Below, piece by piece: positions 12,920 to 24,710 of a stretch of 64,000 nt of DNA (position 1 is the first letter of the stretch; every line of letters starts with the position of its first letter). The position numbers and the translations under genes are program-made. The notes under the pieces were generated by a model that searched no databases, was not told where the DNA came from, and saw only the letters and a list, made by a program, of their open reading frames with translations. Origin of the DNA: Boswellia sacra (Eukaryota; Streptophyta; Magnoliopsida; Sapindales; Burseraceae); contig SNVD02013269.1 in the NCBI GenBank assembly GCA_013180625.2, forward strand, positions 558,001-622,000, in the 5' to 3' direction.

Positions 12920-15315
12920 TTATCTTCGGTCAGCTTGTAGCTAGTTCTCAATTATTAAATATTACATATATATAATTAATTAATTTGTTGATTATTAATT
13001 ATTTAAGTGATCATCATGTGTTGTGGACTACTCATTTCATGCTGCCACATGTATATGCGAGATAAGTTTCAACAAGCAAAAGTTTAATGGGAAAATGTCA
13101 TAGACTACTTCTACTTTTTACGAAATTATCACGTAAAAACATCTTTTGCCAATTTGTATGAATGACAACCCTACATTTTCAAAAAATCATCATAAACTAT
13201 TCTTCTGTTAGTTTGGATGTTAAATGGCATCAGCTTTCCATCCAAAATATATGCAATTATTAGTACACCCTTTACCCTAATTTTAAAAAGCAAGTGTATA
13301 TATAAACTATTAATTTATTAGACAAGTGACCTTTTTACCCTTGAATAGAGCTGTGTTCATACCCTTTTCTATCAATATTTATAGCTCTTATAGTATATTT
13401 ATAATCTGTAAATAAGAAGAATTTTTATTATCCAGTATGGTATATTTATTATCAATATTTAGCATGAGTATTTTTGGGCTTAAGGTTGGCGTTGTTGGCC
13501 TAAATATTCTAATATAAAGGGAGAAACAATGCAGTAGCGAAGAAGGGTGGAAGTGCAAAAACATGGGTTACAAATTTTACAAGAATAACATGTTTTGAAA
13601 AAAGCAGAGGATACTTCCGATTTAATTATTTGTATCTCAGGTATTTAATTAATTATTGTTTATTCAGAAATTTTCTTTTGAAGAGTACGCATCATTGGTG
13701 TGGCAATTTGTGTGCAGAGTTTCTTGTTACTGCTAATAATTTACATGCATTTAGATTACCTCAATCTTCATTAACATTCAGATTACTTTTTTCCTATCAT
13801 ACAGGTTATCAAGAAGATTTCTACTCCAATCCAAGGGACAATGGCTTTAAGATTAGTGCTTTTTGGTAGTTCTGATATTTGATGGTGATTTGCTTTAACA
13901 AGTTAATTTACCAATGCCAATGATTACCAGGTTTGCCAAACTAATTTGCAAAAATTGTAGTGGATAAGAATCTTAATTTTTTTTAAATATATATTTATGT
14001 TATTTTTTAGTTTCAATCTTGTCCCTATTTATAGTTTTCAGATCGAGCTATGCTTGAAAATTTTAAATGGATAACAACCTAAAATTTGGGGTAAATCAAG
14101 AGGATGTCTTAACTAATTTTAAATGGATTACTTCCTACTATCCTCTAAGCCATGAATTTCTTGATTGTTCCTTTGTTTACTTAAGCATATTACAAGTTTT
14201 GGTTATTGCTTTGTTTACTTAACAATATTAAATAGTTTTGGTTAATTATTGGAATTTACAAAAATTATAACGAGTGGGTTTTGAATTATAGATTTTGTTT
14301 ACCACTTAGCCATCCTACACAATGGTTCGAATGTTTTTTTTTTTTTTTTTTCTTATTTGAAAAGTGTAATACCTTCGGCATGGCATATTGGTGCTCTCCT
14401 GGATACAATTTTGTATGCTATACACAACGACCGGTTAGCTCATTTATTTGCTTTAATTGACTTATTTAAACATTTCCTTTTTTGTACATGATTGCGGAAA
14501 AAACTAAATCTAAGATCATATTGGTGTAGAAAGCTGGTTAAGTACCTCAATTGAAATCAAATTAATCATTAAATAAAGATTTGCCTTCACTTTTGGCCCC
14601 ACTTCTTTCACCCCTGTTTTACTCTTTGCAACATATAAGCATCACTTCTCTCCATTTACATTATATTAAGGCCTTGTTACCCAGCAACAAACTACACGGG
14701 CTTCCACTTTAACCTTTTATATTGTTTACTTGATTCAACTTTAGGCCGCCATATTGCTTGGGATCATTATTAAAATTAAAGTCCATCACATAGAAAATAA
14801 AATGCTAATAAATAGCATCAATTTGTCTTGCTTGTTATTCTATTCACATCTTGATCTTGGCTTTTTTTTAATATAAATTAATTTTTCTAACTTCCTTATT
14901 AAAAAAAGTTGAAACATTGAATGGTCATTTTTAGGTACACTAATGATTCATACATACTCGAATACATATATATATATGCAATATGCATCTCTAATCAAAT
15001 TTGTTTATTCTTTCTAAAAAATAATATTGTTTGGTACTTTTCTTAGTCTTGTGTCTTATATTTAGGTGTTCTTATTATTCCTTACATTTATATTTATTTT
15101 AATTTCAATTATTAACAAAACTATAAAACTACCTAGCTAACATACAACATCAAGTTAACTTTTGCAGGTTGATGATGACATATGTGGATGCACAATATAA
15201 TTGCTAGTTATTTTTGGAATAAGATTTTGACAATAGGGTGCTAACTATAGGGAATAGAAAGAAGCAAAATAGGAAGTAATTGATTATAAGATTTTGTGGA
15301 CATACACCAATACAT
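12920..15315. other. Gene-free AT-rich region downstream of the GT47 array
   Basis: The first 200-300 bases should contain the 3' UTR of GT47 copy 3. The rest is AT-rich DNA with T tracts (for example around 14336-14352) and short unconvincing reading frames such as 13630-13869. I see no gene and no element with clear ends. Confidence 0.5.
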
Positions 15316-15333
15316 GCGCGCGCGCCCCCGCAT

Positions 15334-15393
<60 letters not shown>
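15316..15393. repeat. Compound microsatellite (GC)n(AC)n(TA)n(GA)n
   Basis: A short alternating GC tract and a C run at 15316-15330 are followed by (AC)n at 15334-15358, (TA)n at 15359-15376 and (GA)n at 15377-15393. The whole block is alternating purine-pyrimidine until the GA tract. The open frame on the minus strand across it is an artefact of the repeat. Confidence 0.95.
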
Positions 15394-15782
15394 CTTTTTT
15401 TTTGGTCTTCATTACACATTATGTGGAATGTGATGGAATTCACTCACTAGCCTGTTCAGTGTGTTCCTTGCTATTTTTATTTTAGTTCATGTTTAACAGA
15501 CATGTTTCCTTACTGTTTTTATTAATTAAGTATTGAAACTCCTACTCTTTTGTAGTGATTTTTTTACATATTGTAATTTGTAAACATATCACAAGTAGAA
15601 AGTCTAGAATCTTACTGCAAAATGTGATTTGCTACATGCATATATAGAATTCAATTATGTATCTACTTAGTTTTGTAATTTTATGTTAATTTTGTAATTT
15701 TACACACACACATACGCACAAAATTAAAAAAGTACAGAAATATTTGTCGATTTGTTTAGGTTTTTTAAATTAAAAAACCAGC

Positions 15783-15803
15783 ATATATATATATATATAT
15801 ATT
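15783..15803. repeat. (AT)n microsatellite
   Basis: An uninterrupted alternating A/T tract of about 21 bases in non-coding DNA. Confidence 0.9.
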
Positions 15804-15839
15804 TTAAAATTAAAAATAATTGTGGGTTTATAACAGATC

Positions 15840-16170
15840 GACATGTATCTTATTTAGATTTAACTTACATGTCAATCAATGATAGATACAAATTTAAAAT
15901 ATTTGTGGGATTCTGAATGACAAATATCTACTTCACTGTTTTGACACTCGTCAGTCAACGACTAACATAAACATCAAAAACCGACACGTAGACACCAAAA
16001 TTTAGGCATTTACTTGGCAACTTCAGGACCGACACTTGACTTTGCGTCAGTTTGACCAACTAACACGTATATACATACTCGTTAGGTCACTTTATGTCGA
16101 ACAAGAACCGGCATGTAATTGCATTTGTGTGGGTTTTTGGTTGACACAAAAGGCCATTTTTCTTGTAGTG
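15840..16170. mobile_element. CACTA (En/Spm-type) transposon right terminus
   Basis: The sequence ends TTTTTCTTGTAGTG at 16157-16170. This is the reverse complement of the CACTACAAGAAAAA end typical of plant CACTA elements. Inside it, short motifs such as ACCGACAC (near 15981 and 16029) and related GACAC strings recur, as expected of subterminal repeats. The left limit given is only where these motifs start. I could not find a matching CACTACAAGAAAA end upstream in the window, so the element is truncated, nested or rearranged. The 3 bases after it (ATA) would be the target duplication. Confidence 0.65.
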
Positions 16171-16173
16171 ATA

Positions 16174-18487
16174 TGTTCTTTGTTATTTACCATGGTTTGT
16201 GGCCCGCTGTAAAAAAATGGCTACCAGACCAAAACCTTTTTTTTATTATTTTCAAAAATCCATTTTTTTAACCAATTTTTCTTTGAACCCATTTTTTTCA
16301 TTTCTTTTCCAATTAATTCAAGTAATTCATTGCATATAAAAACATGAAACAAATAAAATAATATTCGCATAAGAGTAGAATATAAGAGTATATTAGCATA
16401 CATGAAATAATAAGTTATACCTTCGCATACAACATAAAAGTACTATTACCAAAAAATGTCCAAAAGTCTAAAAGTCTTATTTCCAATCAAGTCTTTATGT
16501 AAAAAAAAGTGCACAAATAAATGTAATAATTATTTGTCTTACTGTTACTAAATTCGTGTAAAAAGTTCAAATGAAAGCTGTATGCCTAAATTTATTTATT
16601 GAATAATGATAAATATACTTCATATATACCTAATTCTCCTAATTCTCCTCCTCGATCATTTGTTATTTTGGCATCAATATTGATGCAATTTCAGCGTGCA
16701 CTTGAAGCATATAGAAACAAAACCTAAGACATTTTAAAAGATTTAGAAAAACTTATTATCCTAAACAGTTTCAAAGTACACAAAATGTTGTCTACAACAA
16801 AGATAAAAGATTAAACAATTCAAGTAAAAGTCTTATTGTAATGTCCCTGACCTGAGGGGTCAAAGGAGTGATCCCACTTATCAAATAGAATACTAAATAT
16901 ATCTCAAATCTTTGATGTATAAAACGGTTCAATTTTATTTTCATTATCCATAACAAAATTGCTTTATTTTTTAAAAAGATTCTACATAAATCTTAATCTT
17001 TTAGATGTATACAATAATCCATAACTTAACATCCAACATGACTCTTGCATCAAGCAACAGTAGAAACCTTTTTGTCAAATCCACTTTCTGCCCATGACAA
17101 ATCCTCATACAAATGAAACTTAATCACCAACGTTATCTATGTTTAAAACATACTTTCTGAGAAAATGAATTTGTGATGCCTGATCCAATTGGCATAACAA
17201 ATCAATCGGGAATCAATCATTTCAGTTTTGTTAAACAAACTATCTAATCTTTTAGTTTGGTTAAACAAACCACAATATTAATCTAATAACCAAATATTCT
17301 CCAATGTAAGAGCTTTCAAGTAAAATTAAGCTTATTTAGCAATGCCAAAGGATGGAGTCAGTCTAATGCCGCAAGAGTGCTCTTTTCTTTGAAAACCGCG
17401 TGAGGAAAAGAGCACGATGATCAATACCTTTTTGACTAACTTGTTGGTTGGTTAATTAAACATGATAAAAAATGCTCTGGACATGCAAACATAATTTGAA
17501 AACATGATTATTCAATTAAAACCATTAGCAATATCATTTTCTTAATTCGAAATTGAAGGAAAAGATGTGGTGCATCATTAAACCAACGTTTTTTTGTCAA
17601 GTGATGTTAGATAATCATTTAATTAGGTGTTGGATTATCAAATATAGTTTAGCATGAAATTTTTAAAGTTTTGGGATAGAATGGAATATGAAAGTAAAAA
17701 AGCAAGCATTTTAGCAGATTCTGAAACAGTTTTAAAAGTGAAGACAAGACAAATACGAAATGACACAATAAGCTAAACACAATATATATGCAAAGCATGC
17801 CTTTTGGCTAAAAGACTACAATTACAAAGAGGCTGATGATAATTACACTGTTAAAGCTAATAATAGTCGCAGAGAGGAACAAAAAATCCTTACATTTTAC
17901 CGTCCAAAAGAGTATGAAAAATTGACAAGTAAGAAGGCAAATTGACCAACAATTTAGTGACTGTCGATTTTGTGTTTGTTTTTGACAAGAGAAAAGTGAC
18001 AAAAAAAAGTCCATCCAAACATGCACATACTATATAGCACTCTAACCGGGGGAAAAAAAAAAGCTAAGCAAACCCATAATTTTTTTCTTTAATTATCATT
18101 ATTATTATTTTTGCATATTTTGTATTTTTAGAATTTAAAAGAAGTGAAAGCATAGCACATAAGCCAAGGACAACTTCTTTTTGACAACTTTTATCAAGAA
18201 GAAAACAGCACAGAAAGAGAAAGAGGGAGATTACTATTATTAATTTTTGCAAATAAAAAAAAATTAACATGAAAAAAAGGCTCTAGATTTTATGCTACAT
18301 ACACTTTTAGTTGTTGTTGTTGTTGCTTCTATAATTTCTCAACTTGGATAGAGGTTGAGGACTCTCTTTTACTCTTTTGCTTAGAATTCAAGTCTGTTTA
18401 CTTTTTCCACATTACAATTTTTGTGACATTTACAGAAAATGCAAGGGAATAAATGATAGAGAGAGAAATGAGAGTTTGATAAAGGTC
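16174..18487. other. Gene-free AT-rich region
   Basis: No recognisable gene, RNA or element with clear ends. The short frames on the minus strand around 16221-18270 are low-complexity and hydrophobic and look like chance. Confidence 0.5.
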
Positions 18488-18495
18488 ACGTCAGT

Positions 18496-19131
18496 CACGG
18501 ACGGAGCTAGTAAGGGACAAGGAGGGGCAATTGTCCCTCCTTACATTTTAGAAAAAAATTGATATGTAATTTCAAAACAGCCATAGATGTTTCAAAAATT
18601 CTCAAATTGACCCATAATTAAACCAAAATGTTGATATTTCCCTTTTCCTTTTTCTCTTATAAAGTAAAAATTCAAAAGCCTAAACTTAATAATTTTTTTG
18701 GTTAATTGTTAATAACTTTAGTTGTGGTTCATGAAATCTATATTAATAGTAGAATTTGATATCTACTGGGAGTTATATTTTTATTTATTTGGGATGGACT
18801 TTGTATTGTTAAACATGGTCAATCTATATATATTAGAAGCTTTGGGAGAATATTATGCGTAACAAATTGTGAAAAGTGATTTACAAAAATGGGGATTAAA
18901 GGTTAAATATGATGATTAATTTAATGTTAATATGAATTACATTATACTTAACGACAACAAACAAATTTGTTGGTACACAATTTTTTAAAATTTAAAATCA
19001 TGTTAAAAGCGATTTTAATCATATTAAATAAATTTGAAAGCTAAATTTATGATTTTTGTTAAAATTTTTTTTTGAAATTTTACCATTGATAAACTTGCCC
19101 CTCCTTCGTCAATTTTCTGGCTTCGTCTATG
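18496..19131. mobile_element. hAT-like non-autonomous element (MITE), 636 bp
   Basis: The 8-bp string ACGTCAGT occurs directly on both sides (18488-18495 and 19132-19139), the target-duplication length of the hAT superfamily. The ends form an imperfect inverted repeat: left CACGGACGGAGCTAG and, on the reverse complement of the right end, CATAGACGAAGCCAG. Both are followed by a shared AAGGAGGGGCAA block. The left subterminal region is itself a near-perfect palindrome centred on CAATTG at about 18529-18534. No transposase coding capacity is seen inside. Confidence 0.75.
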
Positions 19132-19139
19132 ACGTCAGT

Positions 19140-19349
19140 AAAACCTAAACATATCATTTGATACAAAATATTAATACATTTGGATTAATTTGACTTACCC
19201 TCTTGAAGCCAAGCTCTATACTTCCAAAAAGAAAAACAACGATGGGAGATTCACTGCAAGTGATGCATGTCAATCATGTTATTAGCATAGGTATAACAAT
19301 CATGCCTAAAACAAATGTAAACAAGTAATATAAAAATATATTCTAATGA
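19140..19349. other. Short spacer between hAT-like MITE and LTR retrotransposon
   Basis: About 210 bases of AT-rich DNA with no recognised feature. Its last five bases before the LTR form the left half of the retrotransposon's likely target duplication. Confidence 0.5.
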
Positions 19350-19354
19350 AACAG

Positions 19355-19571
19355 TGATGCAGCGCCTGCATCGAGTGTCGAGTATTGATACAGCGCCTGC
19401 ATCGAGTGTCGAGTATTGATACAGCGCCTGCATCGAGTGTCGAGTATTGATGCAGTGCCTGCATCTAGTGTCGAGTATTGATGCAGCGCCTGCGTCGAGT
19501 GTCGAATATTGATGCAGCGCCTGTGTCGAGTGTCGAGTTTTGATGCAACGCCTGTGTCGAGTGTCGAGTAT
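19355..19571 (+). repeat. 31-bp minisatellite, 7 units, in the 5' LTR
   Basis: Units start at 19355, 19386, 19417, 19448, 19479, 19510 and 19541. Each begins TGAT(G/A)CA and contains GAGTGTCGAGT or a one-base variant. The array starts exactly at the LTR's first base. Confidence 0.95.
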
Positions 19572-19815
19572 TCCTATTTCTTTGATATTTTACCTTATGT
19601 AGTTTTTCGTTTTCTGTCCTTGAGGTTAAACGCATCGTTTTGTCTTTTACACAAATCAAATTGTAAAAAAACCAAATAGGATGCTGGGACTGAATACAAT
19701 CTTGATGAATATTCTAGTATATTTTTTCTGGAAACATTGACTACACATTCTCTGCAGAAAGCACAAACACTTCGTGCTATAGAGCTTCCTTCATTCCAAT
19801 TGAGCCGTTGCATCA
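19355..19815 (+). repeat. 5' LTR of the gypsy element (461 bp)
   Basis: It starts with seven copies of a 31-bp unit and continues into a 244-bp unique part (19572-19815). That part matches 24463-24705 closely and ends CGTTGCATCA. It should contain the element's promoter and polyadenylation signals, but I cannot place them exactly. Confidence 0.9.
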
Positions 19816-19819
19816 AAAC

Positions 19820-19831
19820 TAGTATTAGAGC
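19820..19831 (+). other. Primer-binding site, tRNA-Met type
   Basis: TAGTATTAGAGC begins four bases after the 5' LTR. It matches 10 of 12 positions of TGGTATCAGAGC, the plant LTR-element site complementary to initiator methionine tRNA. Confidence 0.75.
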
Positions 19832-19849
19832 TCTGTTTCTTCCAGGGCA

Positions 19850-21609
19850 ATGACTGGAAATGATGGAGGAGGAGGTCACCATGTCGGCAACGCAGATTTC
19901 GATGTGCAGGCCCTACAGGTGGCAGTCACCTCACTGGAACAGAAATTTGATGCACTCTCTTTAGATGTGCAGCAAATCCTTAAAGTAGTGGGTGGCAGTG
20001 GTGGAGCTGATAATTGAAGACCCAGACAATGAACTAATCGGCGCACCACTCATGGGTCTCCAATGGGTGTTCGATTTCAACGGAGAGCTCGACGAGATGA
20101 ACAACCCAATCTATCGGATGATGTTAATTCTGATGATGGTGATTTGCATGGGCGACGTCATTATTTATCCGATTCTAAAACTGATGAAGAAGATGACAAC
20201 CAATTCCATGAAGAAACCAGGCATGCCAAACAGCGTCATTGCACTCATCAGTACAAACTCAAGTTTGACATCCCTTATTTAATGGCCATATGCATATTGA
20301 AGATTTTTTGGACTGGATTAAATCTGTTGAGACCTTTTTTGAGTGTATGGATATACCGGAAGTTTAGCAGGTAAAACTTGTTGTCTGTAAGCTTAAGGGA
20401 GGAGCATCTGCCTGGTGGGAGCAACTCCAAGCTCACCATCGTCGAGATGGAAAACAACCTGTTCAGTCGTGGAAACGAATGAAACAATTGATGAAAGATC
20501 GGTTCCTTCCTACTGACTATGATCAAATCCTCTTTCAACAATACCAAACTTGTCAGCAGCGTGCTCGCTCTGTTAACGAATATACATAAGAGTTTTACAG
20601 GCTCAATGCCCGAATTGATGTTTGTGAATCTGAGAGACAACAAGTGGCCAGGTATTTAGGGGGGCTAAAAGACGTTATCCGTGATCAGTTGTCATTGCAA
20701 TCCATTTGGCGATTATCAGAAGCTGTCAATTTGGCTTACAAGGTTGAAAGTAATTTTTCTAAGGTCTCAAATCGAAGTTCATTTGGTCGCAGGGGACAAT
20801 CTGATAGTCCTTATGAAAAAACTGCATCCTCTATTTCCCAGCAATCTAGTTCTCAACAACAGTTGACAGAATCAGCTCCAAGTAGTAGTAAAGCTGGTGG
20901 GAAAACCTCTTTACAACCTGCCAAAACAAATCCTTATGCTCGTCCACTTCCACTTCGGTGTTATCGTTGCAACCAACATGGACATAGGTCTAACGAATGC
21001 CCCCAAAGAAAATCAGTGAATATCATAGATGAAAATGAGGAGAGTGAAGATGAACAAAGAAATGTTGAATATAATGAGCATGATGGTGTTGAGTTGGTAG
21101 AGGGTGATGAAGGGGATCCACTTGTTTGCATTGTCCAGAAAGTTTTGTTGTCTCATCAACAAGATTCTTCACAAAGGCATTCTATTTTTAAGACCCGTTG
21201 CACCATTCAGAAGAAGGTTTGTGATGTTATAATTGACAGTAGCAGTTGTGAAAACATAGTTTCAAAGTCTCTGGTGAAGGCCCTCAATCTCATCACAGGA
21301 AAACACCCTCGACCTTACAGAATAGGTTGGATTAAAAAGGGGTCTGAAACTCAGGTTAATCAACTTTGCCGAGTTCTTTTTTCTATTGGGAAATATTATC
21401 AAGATGAGATATTATGTGATGTTGTTGATATGGATGCATGCCACATTTTACTTGGACGTCCATGGCAATTCGATGTAGATGCATTACACAAAGGGAAGGA
21501 CAATAGTTATACCTTCCAGTGGAAAGAAAAGAAGATTGTATTGTTGCCACTTATTCAAAAAATGCCAACATCCTCAAAACCGACCCCTATATGCAGTCTC
21601 TGGACCTGA
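19850..21609 (+). pseudogene. Gypsy gag and protease remnant
   Basis: A start at 19850 opens a 55-codon frame that stops at 20015-20017. Gag similarity continues in other frames, including a nonsense codon at 20587-20589 inside the capsid-like part. From 20644 a 321-codon frame is open. It carries a CCHC zinc knuckle (CYRCNQHGHRSNEC at 20959-21000) and then an aspartic-protease-like segment with IIDSSSCENI around 21229-21258. The usual Asp-Ser/Thr-Gly active-site triplet reads Asp-Ser-Ser here, so the protease may be impaired. Gag would form the retrotransposon particle and the protease would process it. Frameshifts and stops show that it is not functional. Confidence 0.88.
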
Positions 21610-24338
21610 GTTCTGTTCTGTGCTTAAAGAAGGTGGAATAATCATGGCTTTGCTAACAAAAGGGAGCCCACACCGAGAGACTTGTATTCCCCATGTTGTT
21701 AAGGAATTATTGGCAGAATTTGCTCACTTAACTCCAGATGATTTACCTAAAGATCTTCCCCCCATGCGTAACACACAACATCAAATAGACTTCGTTCCTG
21801 GGTCCAATTTACCCATTCTTCCACATTACCAAATGAGCCCAAAAGAACATGAGATTCTTCAAGGCATTGTGGATGAGTTGGTAGCCAAACAATTGGTGCA
21901 AGTAAGCCTTAGCCCTTGCGCTGTTCCAACCCTGTTGGTTCCTAAGAAAGACAAAAGTTGGCGGATGTGTGTTGATAGTCGGGCGATAAATAAGATCACT
22001 GTAAAGTATCGTTTTCCTATTCCCCGCCTTGAGGATATGTTGGATAAGTTGGAAGGGTCTCAATTCTTTTCAAAATTGGATTTGAATAGTGGATATCATC
22101 AAATCCGAATCAAGCTAGGGGATGAATGAAAAACAGCGTTCAAGACGTAAGAGGGCCTCTATGAATGGCAGGTTATGCCCTTTGGGTTGTGTAACGCTCC
22201 AAGTACCTTCATGCGCCTTATGAATGAGGTTTTGAAGATTTTCATTGGGCTATTTGCCGTGGTTTACTTTGATGACATCCTAATTTACAGTCCATCCGAA
22301 GAAGCACACTTGGATCACCTTCAACAAGTTCTTGAAGCAATACGGACCAACAAGTTGTTCCTCAATATCAAAAAGTGTGAGTTCCTCACTAGACAAGTCC
22401 TATTCATGGGATTTATTATTAGTGGGCAGGGTATTCATGTAGATGAAAAAAAAGTTCAAAGTATTCAAGATTGGCCTACTCCAACCACAATCCATGAAGT
22501 TCGAAGCTTCCACGGCTTAGCAACCTTTTATAGGCGTTTTATTCAAAATTTTAGCACCATTGTTGCTCCAATTACAAACTGCCTAAACAAAGGAAAGTTT
22601 AATTAGGGAACGAAGTAGGATATCAACTTTGCATTGATTAAAGACAAGCTTAGTTCTTCACCTATCCTCGCCCTTCCAAATTTTGATCGTGTTTTTGAAG
22701 TGGAAACTGATGCATGTATGACAGGGATTGGTGCTGTCCTAACACAAGAAGGCAAGCCAATTGAGTTCTTTAGCGAGAAACTCAATGACGTACGGCAAAA
22801 ATGGACAACATATGAACAAGAGCTCTATGCTATCGTGAGGGCTTTACAACACTGGGAGTATTATTTGATACAAAAGGAATTCATACTCTATTGTGACCAT
22901 CAAGCTCTTAAATACATGAATTCTCAAAAAAATCTCAGTCGGATGCATGCTAGGTGGGTACTTTTCCTCTAAAAGTTCACTTTTCTTTTTAAGCATAGAG
23001 CTGGTCAAATGAACAAAGTAGCCAACGCTTTGAGTCGTCGTGCCAATTTGCTTGTTACTCTCCAATCTGAAATCACAGGGTTTGATTCTTTGAAGGAGCA
23101 GTATGAATCTGATGATGACTTTAGTACTATATGGGCAAGTTGTATCCAAGATTTTGCATCGGGTGATTTCCATTTACAGCGAGGGTTCTTATTTAAAGGA
23201 AACCAATTGTGTATCCCTAAAACATCATTGAGAGAGCAATTAATCAGAGAATTGCATTCAAGGGGACTTGCAGCTCATACAGGGAGGGATAAAACCATCT
23301 TAGCCATTATGGATCATTTCTATTGGCCACAAATGCGTCGTGACATTACCAAGTTTGTAGAACGATGTGGTATTTGTCAAGCAACTAAGGGTCACTCTGA
23401 AAACACAGGGTTGTACACTCCTTTGCCAGTTCCAAAGAACATTTGGGAAGATATTAGTATGGATTTTGTGTTGGGGTTACCTTTAACTCAAAGAAGGAGG
23501 GATTCTGTCTTTGTTGTTGTTGACAGGTTTTCTAAAATAGCCCACTTCATTCCGTGTAGGAAAACTGCCGATACTTGCAACATTGCCAATATATACTTTT
23601 AGGAAGTTGTTAAACTCCATGGCATTCCCAAGTCAATCACTTCTGATCGTGATGTCAAGTTTGTTAGCCACTTTTGGCGTGTTCTGTGGAAGAAATTTGA
23701 TACTGTTTTGACACTTAGTAGCGCTTACCATCCCCAAACTGATGGTCAAACGGAGGTGGTTAATCAAACATTAGAATCCATGATCCGAAGCATTGCTGGA
23801 GATAAGCCGAAGATGTGGGACCTTGCTCTAGCTCAAGCAGAATTTGCTTTCAACAATATGGTTAACAGATCCACTGGAAAAGCCCCTTTTGCAATTGTTT
23901 ACACCAAAGTTCCATCCTCCACTGTGGACTTGATTGGTACTCCTCAATGCTAAAGTAAAACTGTTGAGAGATTTGCTGAACAGATTCATCAACTTCACCA
24001 AGACGTTAAACAAAAACTTGAGGAGTCCAGCTCCCGTTATAAAGCTGTTGCTGACAAACACCGTCGTGAGAAATTGTTTTCGGAAGGTGACTTGTCATGG
24101 TCCATCTCAACAAGCATCGCTATCCAGCTGGTATGTATCACAAGCTCCAAGCTAAAAAGAGAGGCCCTTTTCATATCACAAAGAAGCTAGGTGACAATGC
24201 ATATGTTGTTGATCTTCCATCCCATATGAAGATCTCTAACACCTTCAATGTCAAGGACATTTTTGAATATTTTCCTCCGGATAATGCTACTGTTCTTGAA
24301 GAAAACTCGAGGTTGAGTTCTTCGAAAGTAGGGGAGAT
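21479..24338 (+). pseudogene. Gypsy pol remnant: reverse transcriptase, RNase H, integrase
   Basis: One reading frame carries almost all of pol from 21479 to 23953, interrupted by in-frame stops at 22127, 22148, 22604, 22616, 22970, 23600 and 23951 rather than by indels. Recognisable parts in order are: the reverse transcriptase fingers and palm ([15 protein letters not shown], then [12 protein letters not shown] and YFDDILIYS near 22264); RNase H from about 22690 ([13 protein letters not shown]); the integrase HHCC zinc-binding region (GRDKT..., CGICQATKG near 23362-23388); and the integrase core ([17 protein letters not shown] near 23731-23755). A frame change before 24097 leads to a C-terminal GPF/Y-like module (KKRGPFHI, NTFNVKDIF). 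I see no chromodomain, but the end is degraded. Confidence 0.92.
24325..24338 (+). other. Polypurine tract of the gypsy element
   Basis: AAAGTAGGGGAGAT lies immediately before the 3' LTR, where plus-strand priming occurs in LTR retrotransposons. It is purine-rich except for two T residues. Confidence 0.8.
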
Positions 24339-24705
24339 TGATGCAGCGCCTGCGTCGAGTGTCAAGTATTGATGCAGTGCCTGCGTCGAGTGTCGAGTAT
24401 TAATGCAGCGCCTGTGTCGAGTGTCGAGTTTTGATGCAACACCTGTGTCGAGTGTCGAGTATTCCTATTTCTTTGATATTGTACCTTATGTAGTTTTTCG
24501 TTTTCTGTCCTTGAGGTTAAACGCATCGTTTTGTCTTTTACACAAATCAGATTGTACAAAAACCAATTGGATGCTGGAACTAAATACAATCTTGATGAAT
24601 ATTCTAGTATATTTTTTCTGGAAACATTAACTACACATTCTCTGCAGAAAGCACGAACACTTCGTGCTCCAGAGCTTACTTCATTCCAATTGACCCGCTG
24701 CATCA
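24339..24705 (+). repeat. 3' LTR of the gypsy element (367 bp)
   Basis: Four 31-bp units (starting at 24339, 24370, 24401 and 24432) are followed by a 243-bp unique part ending CGCTGCATCA. It is 94 bp shorter than the 5' LTR; 93 of these are three fewer 31-bp units. Confidence 0.93.
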
Positions 24706-24710
24706 AACAA

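Larger units (their letters stand above)
19350..24710 (+). mobile_element. Ty3/gypsy LTR retrotransposon, full-length but defective
   Basis: A 5' LTR (19355-19815), primer-binding site, gag and pol remnants, polypurine tract and 3' LTR (24339-24705) are present in the expected order. Gag, protease, reverse transcriptase, RNase H and integrase follow one another, which is the Ty3/gypsy order. The LTRs begin TGATGCAGCG and end with its reverse complement CGCTGCATCA (CGTTGCATCA in the 5' copy). The flanks are AACAG (19350-19354) and AACAA (24706-24710), a 5-bp target duplication with one mismatch. Outside the variable minisatellite, I count by hand about 13 substitutions and one indel over 243 bases between the LTRs, roughly 5% divergence, so the insertion is not very recent. 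Several stops and frame changes make it non-functional. Confidence 0.93.

Noticed and set aside
13630..13869. 79-codon frame downstream of the GT47 array
   Set aside because: No recognised similarity and a composition typical of AT-rich non-coding DNA.
15204..15443. 79-codon minus-strand frame rich in Ser-Leu, Tyr-Ile and Cys-Val repeats
   Set aside because: It is a translation of the compound microsatellite.
19355..19571. Regular 31-bp repeats resembling a CRISPR array
   Set aside because: Units are directly contiguous with no spacers, the DNA is plant nuclear, and the same array occurs in the other LTR.
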